Source: Variovorax terrae (lineage in GTDB: Bacteria > Pseudomonadota > Gammaproteobacteria > Burkholderiales > Burkholderiaceae_C). From it: DNA of 64,000 nucleotides. This document shows positions 53,810 through 63,385 of this stretch, piece after piece. Within the stretch, counting starts at the first letter, position 1; each line of letters starts with the position of its first letter. The translations under genes were made by a program, and so were the position numbers. The stretch lies in NCBI RefSeq assembly GCF_022809125.1, contig NZ_JALGBI010000001.1:2170001-2234000 (forward strand), read 5' to 3'. The notes under the pieces were generated by a model. That model did no database searches and was not told where the DNA came from. It saw only the letters and a program-made list of their open reading frames with translations.

Positions 53810-54784
53810 ATGAGGCTCTCCAGGACACTGGCAGCCCTCTGCCTAGCCGCCGTCGCCGGCACCGCGGCGGCCCAGGACACGCTGCGCGTCATCGTCTTCC
53901 CCGGTGCGCACAACCTGGCGTTGATGCTGGGCATGGAACGCGGCATCTTCGCCAGGCACGGGCTGAAGATCGAGCTGGAAGACACGCCCAACTCGCAGGC
54001 GCTGCGCACGGGCCTGGCCGAGGGCAGGTACGACATCGCGCACGCCGTGGTCGACAACGCGGTGGCCATGGTCGAAGGCGCGAAGCATGACGCACTGATC
54101 GTGGCGGGCGAGTACGCCGGCTTCAACGAGTTCATGGTCCGTCCCGAGATCACGGGCTTTGCCGACATCCGCGGCAAGGTGCTGGCCGTGGATGCGCCGA
54201 ACACCGCCTATGCGCTGGTGGCCAAGAAAATCCTGAAGGACCAGGGCCTGCTCGAAGGGCGCGACTACACGGTGCGCGCCGTGGGCGGCACGCTGCAGCG
54301 CGCGCAGGAGCTGATCGCCAACCCCGATCTGGCAGCCAGCCTGCTCAATGCGCCCTTCTCCATCACCGCCAAGGCGCAGGGTCTGAAGTCGCTCGGCCGC
54401 CAGCGCGATCTGCTGGGCCCGTACCAGGCGGGCGGCGTGGTGGTGATGCGGCCCTGGGCGCAGCGCAACGGCGACAAACTCGAGCGCTACCTCGCGGCCT
54501 GCATCGAGTCCATGCGCTTTGCGACCGCGCCCGCCAACCGGGGCACGGCCGTGGCCATGCTGGTGGCCCGCTTCAAGCTCCCGCTCCAGGTGGCCGAGCA
54601 GACCGTGGACCAGCTCATGGCGCCCGGCTTTGGCCTGGCGCCGGATATGCGCTTCGACATGGAGGGTTTCCGCGCCTCGCTCGCCCTGCGGGCCGAGATC
54701 GAGGGCCAGTGGGGCGGCACGCCCCCGGCACCGGACAGGTACATCGACCTGAGCTTCTACGAGCGCGCGCTCAAGCGGCTTTGA
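53810..54784 (+). CDS. NMT1/ThiY-like ABC transporter substrate-binding protein
   Basis: 324 residues from the ATG at 53810, 2 bp after the Bug stop. Signal peptide 'MRLSRTLAALCLAAVAGTAAA-QD'; body with 'VIVFPGAHNLALMLGMERGIFARHGLKIELEDTPNSQALRTGLAEGRYDIAHAVVDN' (NMT1/SsuA-type solute binding), 'GKVLAVDAPNTAYALVAKKIL', 'ASLLNAPF'. Such proteins normally serve SsuABC/ThiXYZ-type ABC importers, but no permease or ATPase gene follows: the operon ends at a terminator 32 bp downstream. It may share a transporter encoded elsewhere or act as a sensor. Confidence 0.85.
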   Translation: MRLSRTLAALCLAAVAGTAAAQDTLRVIVFPGAHNLALMLGMERGIFARHGLKIELEDTPNSQALRTGLAEGRYDIAHAVVDNAVAMVEGAKHDALIVAGEYAGFNEFMVRPEITGFADIRGKVLAVDAPNTAYALVAKKILKDQGLLEGRDYTVRAVGGTLQRAQELIANPDLAASLLNAPFSITAKAQGLKSLGRQRDLLGPYQAGGVVVMRPWAQRNGDKLERYLAACIESMRFATAPANRGTAVAMLVARFKLPLQVAEQTVDQLMAPGFGLAPDMRFDMEGFRASLALRAEIEGQWGGTPPAPDRYIDLSFYERALKRL

Positions 54785-54815
54785 GCCATCCTCGATGGGG
54801 GATGAGCTGAAAAAC

Positions 54816-54846
54816 AAAAGGGCCCGGAAGAATCCGGGCCCTTTTT
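54816..54846. terminator. Bidirectional intrinsic terminator
   Basis: A 12-bp perfect stem AAAAGGGCCCGG / CCGGGCCCTTTT with loop AAGAAT and a T run on the plus strand. The complementary strand also ends in TTTTG, so it can close both the plus-strand catabolic operon and the minus-strand tRNA transcript. Confidence 0.9.
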
Positions 54847-54849
54847 GAT

Positions 54850-54924
54850 TGGTGGGTGGTACAGGGATTGAACCTGTGACCCCTGCCGTGTGAAGGCAGT
54901 GCTCTACCGCTGAGCTAACCACCC
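54850..54924 (-). tRNA. tRNA-Val (anticodon CAC)
   Basis: 75 nt including an encoded CCA. Acceptor GGGTGGT pairs with ACCACCC; D-arm GCTCAGCGGTAGAGC; anticodon stem CTGCC/GGCAG with loop TTCACAC, giving anticodon CAC (reads GUG); variable loop; T-arm ACAGGTTCAATCCCTGT. All arms pair. It lies 26 bp after the dnaQ stop on the same strand, just before the shared terminator, so it may be part of the isc-dnaQ read-through transcript. Confidence 0.93.
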
Positions 54925-54950
54925 TGAATTGTGTTCAGGAAAGCCTGTGA

Positions 54951-55670
54951 TTATGCCACAGAATTTTGTGCGTTCGCGCGCCAGACCGTCTTGCCGCCGC
55001 TGGACTTGTCGAGCTGCTTGAGCAGATCCTCGTGGGCGGCCAGCTCCTGCTCGTTGGCGGCCAGCACCGGCAGCTCGAAACCGCCGAGCTCGATGCGGAC
55101 CGTGCTGGCGCTGCCGCTGTCGGTGGCGCCGAGATCGATCAGCAGCGCATCCTGGCCGCGCGTGAGGTTGATGTAGACGTCGGCCAGCAGCTCGGCATCG
55201 AGCAAGGCGCCGTGCAGCGTGCGGCCCGAATTGTCCACGCCCAGGCGGTCGCACAGCGCATCCAGCGAGTTGCGCTTGCCGGGGTACATCTCCTTGGCCA
55301 TCACCAGCGTGTCGGTGACGCTGCCGATGAACTGCTTGAAGGGAGGCCGCCCGATCAGCTCCAGCTCCTTGTTCAGGAAGCCGACGTCGAACGCCGCGTT
55401 GTGGATGATGATTTCGGCGCCCTGCAGGTAGTCCAGCAGCTCGTCGGCCACGGCGACGAACTTGGGCTTGTCCTTGAGGAATTCGTTGCTGATGCCATGC
55501 ACCTTGAGCGCGTCTTCATGGCTGTCGCGCTCGGGGTTCAGGTAGAAATGCTTGTTGTGGCCGGTGAGCTTGCGGTTGAGCAGCTCGACGCAGCCGATCT
55601 CGATGATGCGGTCGCCGTTCTCCGCGGACAGGCCGGTGGTTTCGGTGTCGAGGACGATCTGGCGGGTCAT
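54951..55670 (-). CDS. dnaQ: DNA polymerase III epsilon subunit (3'-5' proofreading exonuclease)
   Basis: 239 residues. DEDDh exonuclease: motif I 'IVLDTETTGLSAENGDRIIEIG' (Asp/Glu), motif II 'HNAAFDVGFLNKEL', motif III 'HGALLDAELLADVYINL' (His/Asp). The C-terminal tail after about residue 180 would bind the alpha subunit. Its start codon overlaps the fdx stop by one base, so it is translationally linked to the isc operon. Length agrees with E. coli DnaQ (243). Confidence 0.95.
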   Translation of the reverse strand: MTRQIVLDTETTGLSAENGDRIIEIGCVELLNRKLTGHNKHFYLNPERDSHEDALKVHGISNEFLKDKPKFVAVADELLDYLQGAEIIIHNAAFDVGFLNKELELIGRPPFKQFIGSVTDTLVMAKEMYPGKRNSLDALCDRLGVDNSGRTLHGALLDAELLADVYINLTRGQDALLIDLGATDSGSASTVRIELGGFELPVLAANEQELAAHEDLLKQLDKSSGGKTVWRANAQNSVA

Positions 55671-56007
55671 CAGTGGTTCTCTTTGGCGTGGTTGATCGAG
55701 TACTTGGGAATCTCCACCACCAGGTCCTTCTGCGCCAGGATGGCCTGGCAGCTCAGGCGCGACTGAGGCTCCAGGCCCCAGGCGCGGTCCAGCAGGTCTT
55801 CCTCGTTCTCATCGAGCTCGTTGAGCGAGCTGAAGCCCTCGCGCACGATCACATGACAGGTGGTGCAGGCGCAGCTCATGTCGCAGGCATGCTCGATGTT
55901 GATGTGATGGTCCAGCAGCGCCTCGCAGATCGAGGTGCCGGCCGGTGCCGAGACCTCGGCGCCCTGCGGGCAGTATTCGGGATGGGGCAATATCTTGATC
56001 ACAGGCA

Positions 56008-56008
<1 letters not shown>
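55670..56008 (-). CDS. fdx: ISC-type [2Fe-2S] ferredoxin
   Basis: 112 residues. Cluster ligands in 'HACDMSCACTTCHVIV' and 'SRLSCQAIL' follow the adrenodoxin/ISC ferredoxin pattern C-x5-C-x2-C-xn-C. Also 'PHPEYCPQGAEVSAPAGTSICEALLDHHINIEHAC'. Supplies electrons for Fe-S assembly on IscU. The start overlaps the hscA stop by one base; the stop overlaps the dnaQ start by one base. Confidence 0.96.
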
Positions 56009-57867
<1,859 letters not shown>

Positions 57868-57894
57868 AGGGTCGTGCGGGATGCGTTGTGGGCT

Positions 57895-58413
57895 CTATTG
57901 TCCCAGTTGGTCGTAGCGGGCTTCCACGTCGCCGGCAAAGCGCTCAATGAACATAAGGGCTCTGACCTGCTGCGCGGCCTGCGCGTACGCGTGCTCGGCA
58001 TCGAGCAGGCGCTCGCAGCGCTGCAGCGCCTCGCGCCGCGCCGCCAGCACTTCGGCCTGAAGGCGATCCAGCCCGTCCTGCGTGGCGGCCTCGTCCAGCG
58101 CCTCGCGCCAGGCCATCTGCTGCATCAGGAAGTCGGCCGGCATGGCCGTGTTGCTGTGGGCGCCGATCGGCGCGCCGTGCAGCTCGCACAGGTAGGCGGC
58201 GCGCCGCAGCGGATCCTTCAGGCGCTGGTAGGCCTCGTTGATGCGCACGGACCACTGCATGGCCACGCGCTGCGCCGCTGCGCCCTGGGCCGCGAACCTG
58301 TCGGGATGGGCCTCGCGCTGCAGGTCTTTCCAGCGGGCATCCAGCGCGGCACGCTCCTGCGCGAAGCGCTCGGGCACGCCGAACAGTTCGAAGTCAGTAG
58401 ATTGGAGATTCAT
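57895..58413 (-). CDS. hscB: Fe-S assembly J-domain co-chaperone HscB
   Basis: 172 residues. N-terminal J-domain with HPD motif ('REAHPDRFAAQGAAAQ') preceded by 'FELFGVPERFAQERAALDARWKDLQ'; C-terminal IscU-binding helices ('DFLMQQMAWREALDEAA'). Stimulates HscA ATPase and delivers IscU. Length matches the family (171 in E. coli). Separated from iscA by 70 bp containing a terminator-like hairpin. Confidence 0.95.
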   Translation of the reverse strand: MNLQSTDFELFGVPERFAQERAALDARWKDLQREAHPDRFAAQGAAAQRVAMQWSVRINEAYQRLKDPLRRAAYLCELHGAPIGAHSNTAMPADFLMQQMAWREALDEAATQDGLDRLQAEVLAARREALQRCERLLDAEHAYAQAAQQVRALMFIERFAGDVEARYDQLGQ

Positions 58414-58427
58414 GGGTCAGTGGGCCG

Positions 58428-58463
58428 CAAAAAAACCGCCGGCACATCTCGCACGGGCGGTTT
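58428..58463 (-). terminator. Terminator-like hairpin between iscA and hscB
   Basis: On the minus strand AAACCGCC pairs with GGCGGTTT across a 15-nt loop and runs into a T tract (seven consecutive T). It lies inside the isc operon, 21 bp after iscA, so probably acts as a partial attenuator. Confidence 0.65.
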
Positions 58464-58483
58464 CATCGGGTTCGGGCGGCCGC

Positions 58484-58807
58484 TCAGATGCGAAAGCTTT
58501 CGCCACAGCCGCAGCGGTCGCGCTCGTTCGGGTTGTTGAACTTGAAGCCCTCGTTCAGGCCTTCGCGCACGAAATCGAGTTGCGTGCCCTCGATGTAGGC
58601 CAGGCTCTTGGGATCGACCAGCACCTTCACGCCGTGGTCTTCGAACACAATGTCCTCGGGCGCCAGCTCGTCGACGTACTCCAGCTTGTAGGCCAGGCCG
58701 GAGCAGCCGGTGGTCTTGACGCCCAGGCGCACGCCCACGCCCTTGCCGCGCTTGGCAAGGTAGCGGGTCACGTGCCGGGCGGCGGCTTCGGTCAATGTCA
58801 CAGCCAT
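58484..58807 (-). CDS. iscA: Iron-sulfur cluster assembly protein IscA
   Basis: 107 residues from the ATG at 58807. HesB/IscA A-type carrier: '[17 protein letters not shown]', conserved cysteines in '[18 protein letters not shown]' and the C-terminal CGC pair in '[11 protein letters not shown]'; '[21 protein letters not shown]' is typical. Accepts and delivers Fe-S clusters. 17 bp after iscU; the internal hairpin follows. Confidence 0.96.
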   Translation of the reverse strand: MAVTLTEAAARHVTRYLAKRGKGVGVRLGVKTTGCSGLAYKLEYVDELAPEDIVFEDHGVKVLVDPKSLAYIEGTQLDFVREGLNEGFKFNNPNERDRCGCGESFRI

Positions 58808-58824
58808 CTGCAAGCCACCTTCCT

Positions 58825-59211
58825 TCAGTGCACGTGCTTCTTCTTGTAGTCGTCCACCGCGGCCTTGATGGCGTCTTCGGCCAGGATGGAGCAGTGGATC
58901 TTCACCGGCGGCAACGCCAGTTCTTCGGCGATCTGGCTGTTCTTGAGCGCAGCCGCTTCGTCCAGGGTCTTGCCCTTGACCCATTCGGTCACCAGCGAGC
59001 TGGAGGCGATGGCGGAGCCGCAGCCATAGGTCTTGAAGCGCGCATCCTCGATCACGCCGGTCTGCGGGTTGACCTTGATCTGCAGCTTCATCACGTCGCC
59101 GCAGGCGGGCGCACCCACCATGCCGGTGCCGACCGTCTCGTCGCCCTTGTCGAAGGAGCCGACGTTGCGGGGATTTTCATAGTGATCAACGACTTTTTCT
59201 GAGTAGGCCAT
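58825..59211 (-). CDS. iscU: Fe-S cluster scaffold IscU
   Basis: 128 residues, AGAGGTACC upstream of the ATG. Cluster cysteines in '[13 protein letters not shown]', '[12 protein letters not shown]' and '[11 protein letters not shown]'; the chaperone-binding loop is 'LPPVKIHCS'. Scaffold on which IscS-derived sulfur and iron are assembled. 20 bp after iscS. Confidence 0.97.
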   Translation of the reverse strand: MAYSEKVVDHYENPRNVGSFDKGDETVGTGMVGAPACGDVMKLQIKVNPQTGVIEDARFKTYGCGSAIASSSLVTEWVKGKTLDEAAALKNSQIAEELALPPVKIHCSILAEDAIKAAVDDYKKKHVH

Positions 59212-59231
59212 GACGGTACCTCTTTAATTTC

Positions 59232-60452
59232 TCAATGCGCGGTCCACTGGATGGAGCTGATGTCCACTCCGTCCTGATACATCTCCCACAGCGGGCTCAA
59301 GTCGCGCAGCTTGGCCACGTTGTGCTTGATGGTGGAGATGGCGTAGTCGATTTCTTCCTCGGTCGTGAAGCGGCCGATGGTCATGCGCAGGCTGCTGTGC
59401 GCGAGTTCGTCGCTGCGGCCCAGGGCGCGCAGCACGTAGCTGGGCTCCAGGCTGGCCGAGGTGCAGGCCGAGCCTGAGGACACGGCCAAGCCCTTGATGC
59501 CCATGATCAGCGATTCTCCCTCGACGAAGTTGAAGCTCATGTTGAGGTTGTGCGGCACGCGCTGGTCGGGGTGGCCGTTGAGGAACACCTGTTCCACATC
59601 CTTGAGGCCATTGAGCAGGCGGTCGTGCAGGGCGCGGGCCTTGGCCCCGTCCTGCGCCATTTCGAGGCGGGCCAGCCGGAAGGCTTCGCCCATGCCGACG
59701 ATCTGGTGCGTGGGCAGCGTGCCCGAGCGCATGCCGCGCTCGTGGCCGCCACCGTGCATCTGGGCTTCCAGCCGCACGCGCGGCTTGCGGCGCACGTACA
59801 GCGCGCCGATGCCCTTGGGGCCATAGGTCTTGTGCGAAGCCAGGCTCATCAGGTCCACCGGCAGCGTCTTGAGGTCGATCTCGACCTTGCCCGTGGCCTG
59901 CGCCGCGTCGACGTGGAAGATGATGCCCTTCTCGCGGCACAGCGCGCCGATGGCCGGGATGTCCTGGATCACGCCGATCTCGTTGTTCACGAACATCACG
60001 CTGACCAGGATGGTGTCGGGGCGGATCGCGGCCTTGAGCGCGTCCATGTTGAGCAGGCCGTCTTCCTGCACGTCCAGGTAGGTCACCTCGAAGCCCTGGC
60101 GTTCGAGCTCGCGCATGGTGTCGAGCACGGCCTTGTGCTCGGTCTTGACGGTGATCAGGTGGCGGCCTTTGCTCTTGTAGAACTGGGCCGCGCCTTTGAG
60201 CGCAAGATTATTGGACTCGGTCGCGCCGGAGGTCCAGACGATCTCGCGCGGGTCGGCGCCGATCAGCTCGGCCACCTGGTCACGGGCCTTCTCCACGGCT
60301 TCTTCCGCTTCCCAGCCCCAGGCGTGGCTGCGCGATGCCGGGTTGCCGAAATGCTCGCGCAACCAGGGGATCATCGCGTCCACCACGCGCGGGTCAACCG
60401 GCGTGGTGGCGCCGTAATCCATGTAGATCGGGAAGTGCGGGGTCATGTCCAT
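59232..60452 (-). CDS. iscS: Cysteine desulfurase IscS
   Basis: 406 residues from the ATG at 60452 ([23 protein letters not shown]); a longer upstream frame is rejected because the E. coli protein begins 'MKLPIYLDYSATTPVD'. Class V aminotransferase fold: PLP Lys in '[18 protein letters not shown]', active-site loop Cys in '[22 protein letters not shown]', 'EHKAVLDTM', '[10 protein letters not shown]'. Provides sulfur for IscU. 35 bp after iscR. Confidence 0.97.
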   Translation of the reverse strand: MDMTPHFPIYMDYGATTPVDPRVVDAMIPWLREHFGNPASRSHAWGWEAEEAVEKARDQVAELIGADPREIVWTSGATESNNLALKGAAQFYKSKGRHLITVKTEHKAVLDTMRELERQGFEVTYLDVQEDGLLNMDALKAAIRPDTILVSVMFVNNEIGVIQDIPAIGALCREKGIIFHVDAAQATGKVEIDLKTLPVDLMSLASHKTYGPKGIGALYVRRKPRVRLEAQMHGGGHERGMRSGTLPTHQIVGMGEAFRLARLEMAQDGAKARALHDRLLNGLKDVEQVFLNGHPDQRVPHNLNMSFNFVEGESLIMGIKGLAVSSGSACTSASLEPSYVLRALGRSDELAHSSLRMTIGRFTTEEEIDYAISTIKHNVAKLRDLSPLWEMYQDGVDISSIQWTAH

Positions 60453-60487
60453 GGCTGGCTCTGTGCGACGGCTGGCGGTCAAACGGA

Positions 60488-61024
60488 TCAGGACTTGGCG
60501 AACATGCTGCCCAGGGCGAACACCGAGTTCGGCGCATTCACCCGGATCGGCTTGACCACCGGCTGGCTGGAGATGGCGCGCTTGGGGCTGGGCTTGTCTT
60601 CGATCTGCACGCCCTTGGCGAGTTGCTCGTCCACCAGCTTCTGCAGCGTGACGGAGTCCAGGAACTCGACCATGCGCTGGTTCAGCGACGCCCACAACTC
60701 GTGCGTCATGCAGCGGCCGGCTTCGCCCAGGCAGTTTTCCTTGCCGCCGCACTGGGTGGCGTCGATCGGCTCGTCCACCGACACGATGATGTCGGCCACG
60801 GTGATGTCGGCCGCCTTGCGGCCCAGCGTGTAGCCACCGCCGGGGCCGCGGGTGGATTCCACCAGCTCGTGGCGGCGCAGCTTGCCAAACAGCTGTTCGA
60901 GATAGGACAGGGAGATCTGCTGGCGCTGGCTGATCGCTGCCAGCGTGACCGGGCCATTGTTTTGGCGCAGGGCCAGATCGATCATTGCTGTGACCGCAAA
61001 GCGGCCTTTGGTTGTGAGACGCAT
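60488..61024 (-). CDS. iscR: Rrf2-family Fe-S regulator IscR
   Basis: 178 residues, AAGGAGCTTGCG before the ATG at 61024. wHTH '[19 protein letters not shown]...[39 protein letters not shown]' and three cluster Cys in '[15 protein letters not shown]' (spacing C-x5-C-x5-C as in IscR). Senses [2Fe-2S] supply and represses its own operon. The tail after about 135 is longer and more divergent than in E. coli. First gene of the isc operon. Confidence 0.96.
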   Translation of the reverse strand: MRLTTKGRFAVTAMIDLALRQNNGPVTLAAISQRQQISLSYLEQLFGKLRRHELVESTRGPGGGYTLGRKAADITVADIIVSVDEPIDATQCGGKENCLGEAGRCMTHELWASLNQRMVEFLDSVTLQKLVDEQLAKGVQIEDKPSPKRAISSQPVVKPIRVNAPNSVFALGSMFAKS

Positions 61025-61187
61025 CGCAAGCTCCTTAATAAGGCTCGGTTGACCGTTAAAACACCCCGCCGCCTTTTGGGCAACCGAGGCACCGTCTCCG
61101 CTCACTACCTGGCGATGCGGCCTGTTCCAGCCGGTCTTGCCAAGCCCCCGTCAACGCCGGGGCATTGACTTTTCGTCGTGTCGGTCT

Positions 61188-61212
61188 GTTGTTGAGTATT
61201 TATGTCAAGTAT
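61188..61212 (-). promoter_or_regulatory. Candidate type 1 IscR-binding site upstream of iscR
   Basis: On the minus strand the 25-mer begins ATACTTGACATAAATACTCA and matches about 20 of 25 positions of the type 1 IscR consensus as I remember it (ATASYYGAC...GTCRRSTAT). It also contains a TTGACA -35 hexamer (61202-61207). It is 164 bp upstream of the iscR start, somewhat far, so a long leader would be implied. Confidence 0.5.
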
Positions 61213-61439
61213 AGCAGAAAACCCATGGACCGGCCCGGGTCTCCCCTCTGGCCGGCGTTTTGTCCATGACTAAATACGCGAGTAAACCTTAGGACGTACA
61301 GACTCAGCCACTCACCTGGCTTTTTGCTTTTTTTAATTGTCAGACACGGATCCTGGGGGGAGGTTCCAGCCGCCCGGCCGGACTCGGCGCCAAGGGCCCT
61401 CGCAAGCGCCCGGCCGGCGCCTGCCACTCCATTTCGGGG

Positions 61440-61496
61440 TCAAAAGCGGCTCAGGTCCAGGTCCCCTGGTGATTGCATGCTATCAATCTGGTAGCA
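61440..61496 (+). repeat. 57-bp interspersed element, copy 8 (intergenic)
   Basis: Runs from TCAAAAGCGGCTCAGGTCCA through CCCCTGG to ATGCTATCAATCTGGTAGCA, 57 nt. The clearest copy: a 13-nt head, AGGTCCAGG block, and a terminal 18-nt imperfect palindrome GCTA...TAGC. Confidence 0.85.
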
Positions 61497-61630
61497 AACC
61501 GGAACTGCACGCAGAAGCCCGGCTGGACGCCGTCGAACCTCACCGTGGCGCCGATTTCCGCCGCCCGCAGGCGGATGCGGCTCAAGCCCCGCCCGGCCCG
61601 CTTGTCCATCCCCTGAACGCGGGAAGCCAC
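61451..61630 (-). pseudogene. Remnant of a histidine-kinase ATPase domain (C-terminal end)
   Basis: The minus-strand frame reads 'KRAGRGLSRIRLRAAEIGATVRF' and 'GFCVQFRFA', the pattern of the last helix and strands of NarX/DesK-type HATPase_c domains (G-x-GL-x-x-(I/M)-x-x-RA...IGA). The Bergerat N-box, the HisKA region and everything upstream are missing, and the frame runs into the 57-bp element, which supplies its stop codon. Read as a decayed gene end; a chance frame cannot be excluded. Confidence 0.4.
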
Positions 61631-61835
61631 CATGAGGGCCGGCTCATTGAGGCTCATTGACTACGGCATCGCGCCCCGTCGATGCGAAACGGCATAACCC
61701 TTTCCTACTAGCCCCTCCCCTGAACGGGTAGCTCAAATTAGTAACCCCAGGTGATTGGCCGTTTCGCGCCCGGTTTTTACGCTCCCTGCATCCGACTCCA
61801 CCTTGTGCCGAGTCGCTGTTCTTTGCGGGGAAAAC

Positions 61836-63305
61836 ATGCAGATTTCTTTGATTTCCAGGCCCGTCGCGGCCGTCGTCCTGGGCACGCTGGTGGCCGCCAT
61901 GCTGGCGGCCTGCGGCGGCGGCGATGACATCGCCGCTGGCCCGGCCGCCGGCTCGGCTACCGGTGGGGCTGGTGGGCCCGGCGGCTCGCCGCCGGCCACC
62001 CCCACGCTCAGCCTCAGCGCCCCGGCGCGCGCGGTGGCCAACACCCTCTACCGCTACAGCGCCACGCTCAGCACGGGCACCATCAGCGTGCAGAACTGGA
62101 GCTGGGACGATGGTGGCCCCGACGGCACCACCAACCCGGCCGGCCATGTCTGGAACACGCCAGGCCAATTCAAGGTGAACTTCAGCGCGGTGGCCGGCGG
62201 CAACCTGCTCAATGGCAAGCAAGCCACGGTGGTCGTGGCCGAGCCCATGTCGGTGGGAGAAAAGCACGCCTGCGCCATCGTGCCCGGCGGCACCGTGGCC
62301 TGCTGGGGCTACAACGGCTGGGGTCAACTGGGGGACGGCACAACGGTCGACCAATCCCTCCCCATCCCGGTGCCGGGCCTGAGCGGCGTCGTCGCCCTGA
62401 GCCTGGGCGCCTACTACGGCTGCGCCCTCGCCTCGGGCGGCACCGTGGCCTGCTGGGGCTACAACGGCCAGGGGCAGATCGGCGATGGCAGCGCGGCCGT
62501 GACCCGGCCCAGCCCCGTCGCCGTTGCAGGCTTGAGTGGCGCCGTGGCCCTGAGTGCAGGAGGCCGGCATGCCTGCGCCATGAAATCCGACGCCACCGTG
62601 GTGTGCTGGGGCTACAACGGCGAAGGCCAGCTCGGCGACGGCACCACCGCCAACAAGAACACACCCGTGGCGGTGTCGGGCCTGAGCGGCGTCATCAGCG
62701 TCAGCAGCGGCTTCATCAGCAGCTGCGCGCTGAAATCCGACGGCAGCGTGGCCTGCTGGGGCAACAACAGCTCCGGCCAACTGGGCGATGGCACGTTCCT
62801 GGACAGAACCACGCCCGTCGCCGTGCCCGGCCTGAGCGGCGTCGCGGCCGTGAGCGTGGGGGTCGATGCCGCCTGCGCCCTGAAGCTCGACGGCACGGTG
62901 GTCTGCTGGGGCGGCAACCACGTCGGCCAGCTCGGCGACGGCACCACGGTGCTCAGAACCGCCCCCGTGGCCGTCGCGGGCCTGGCGGGCGCCATGGCCC
63001 TGAGCCTGGGCAGCGGCGGGCACGCCTGCGCCCTGAAATCCGACGGCGCGGTGGCCTGCTGGGGCTACAACGGGCAGGGACAAGTCGGCGATGGCACCAA
63101 GGCCAACCGACTGACCGCCACCCCCATCGCCGGCCTGAGCGGCGTGGCCGCCATCAATGCGGGCGAATCCAGTTCCTGCGCCTTGAAGACCGACGGAACA
63201 CCGCTGTGCTGGGGCCTCAACAACCTCGGCCAGGTCGGCGACGGCACGCTGGTGGACAGACTGGTTCCCACGCGCCTGGGCAACAACTGGATTTTCTGGA
63301 AATAG
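61836..63305 (+). CDS. RCC1-repeat beta-propeller lipoprotein
   Basis: 489 residues from the ATG at 61836 (GCGGGGAAAAC upstream); an earlier in-frame start would bury the signal peptide. Lipobox ...MLAAC with Cys26, then a Gly-rich spacer, a PKD-like domain (about 60-135: 'LYRYSATLSTGTISVQNWSWDDG...HVWNTPGQFKV') and seven RCC1 repeats of the type 'CALKSDGxVACWGYNGxGQLGDGT', enough for one seven-bladed propeller. Every repeat has two Cys about ten residues apart (CA..... CWG), suggesting intrablade disulfides in an extracytoplasmic protein. Role unknown; such propellers often bind proteins or glycans. The stop codon lies inside the following 57-bp element. Confidence 0.85.
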   Translation: MQISLISRPVAAVVLGTLVAAMLAACGGGDDIAAGPAAGSATGGAGGPGGSPPATPTLSLSAPARAVANTLYRYSATLSTGTISVQNWSWDDGGPDGTTNPAGHVWNTPGQFKVNFSAVAGGNLLNGKQATVVVAEPMSVGEKHACAIVPGGTVACWGYNGWGQLGDGTTVDQSLPIPVPGLSGVVALSLGAYYGCALASGGTVACWGYNGQGQIGDGSAAVTRPSPVAVAGLSGAVALSAGGRHACAMKSDATVVCWGYNGEGQLGDGTTANKNTPVAVSGLSGVISVSSGFISSCALKSDGSVACWGNNSSGQLGDGTFLDRTTPVAVPGLSGVAAVSVGVDAACALKLDGTVVCWGGNHVGQLGDGTTVLRTAPVAVAGLAGAMALSLGSGGHACALKSDGAVACWGYNGQGQVGDGTKANRLTATPIAGLSGVAAINAGESSSCALKTDGTPLCWGLNNLGQVGDGTLVDRLVPTRLGNNWIFWK

Positions 63306-63354
63306 GCCCGAGGTCCAGGCGCCCTGGACGCGAGCAGCTATCAAAACAATAGCA
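63298..63354 (+). repeat. 57-bp interspersed element, copy 9 (overlapping the end of the RCC1 gene)
   Basis: Anchored by AGGTCCAGGCGCCCTGGA at 63311 and ending GCTATCAAAACAATAGCA; exact 57-nt register. The RCC1 stop codon (63303-63305) falls within its first 13 nt. Confidence 0.8.
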
Positions 63355-63385
63355 ACCCACCATTTCTTCAAGGGAAACATCAACC

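Larger units (their letters stand above)
61025..61835. other. Intergenic region, 811 bp
   Basis: Contains, from left to right: the iscR leader, a candidate IscR site (61188-61212), an AT-rich promoter-like stretch (61190-61340), a 57-bp element (61440-61496), a minus-strand kinase-like remnant (about 61451-61630), and the leader of the first RCC1 lipoprotein gene. No intact gene. Confidence 0.5.

Noticed and set aside
61337..61660. 107-codon plus-strand open frame between iscR and the RCC1 gene
   Set aside because: It crosses the 57-bp element and an antisense kinase-like remnant; no ribosome site or recognisable product.
62260..63290. Periodic DNA repetition that could be taken for a tandem or CRISPR-like array
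   Set aside because: The period is about 150 bp and follows RCC1 protein blades in frame; there are no short identical repeats with unique spacers.
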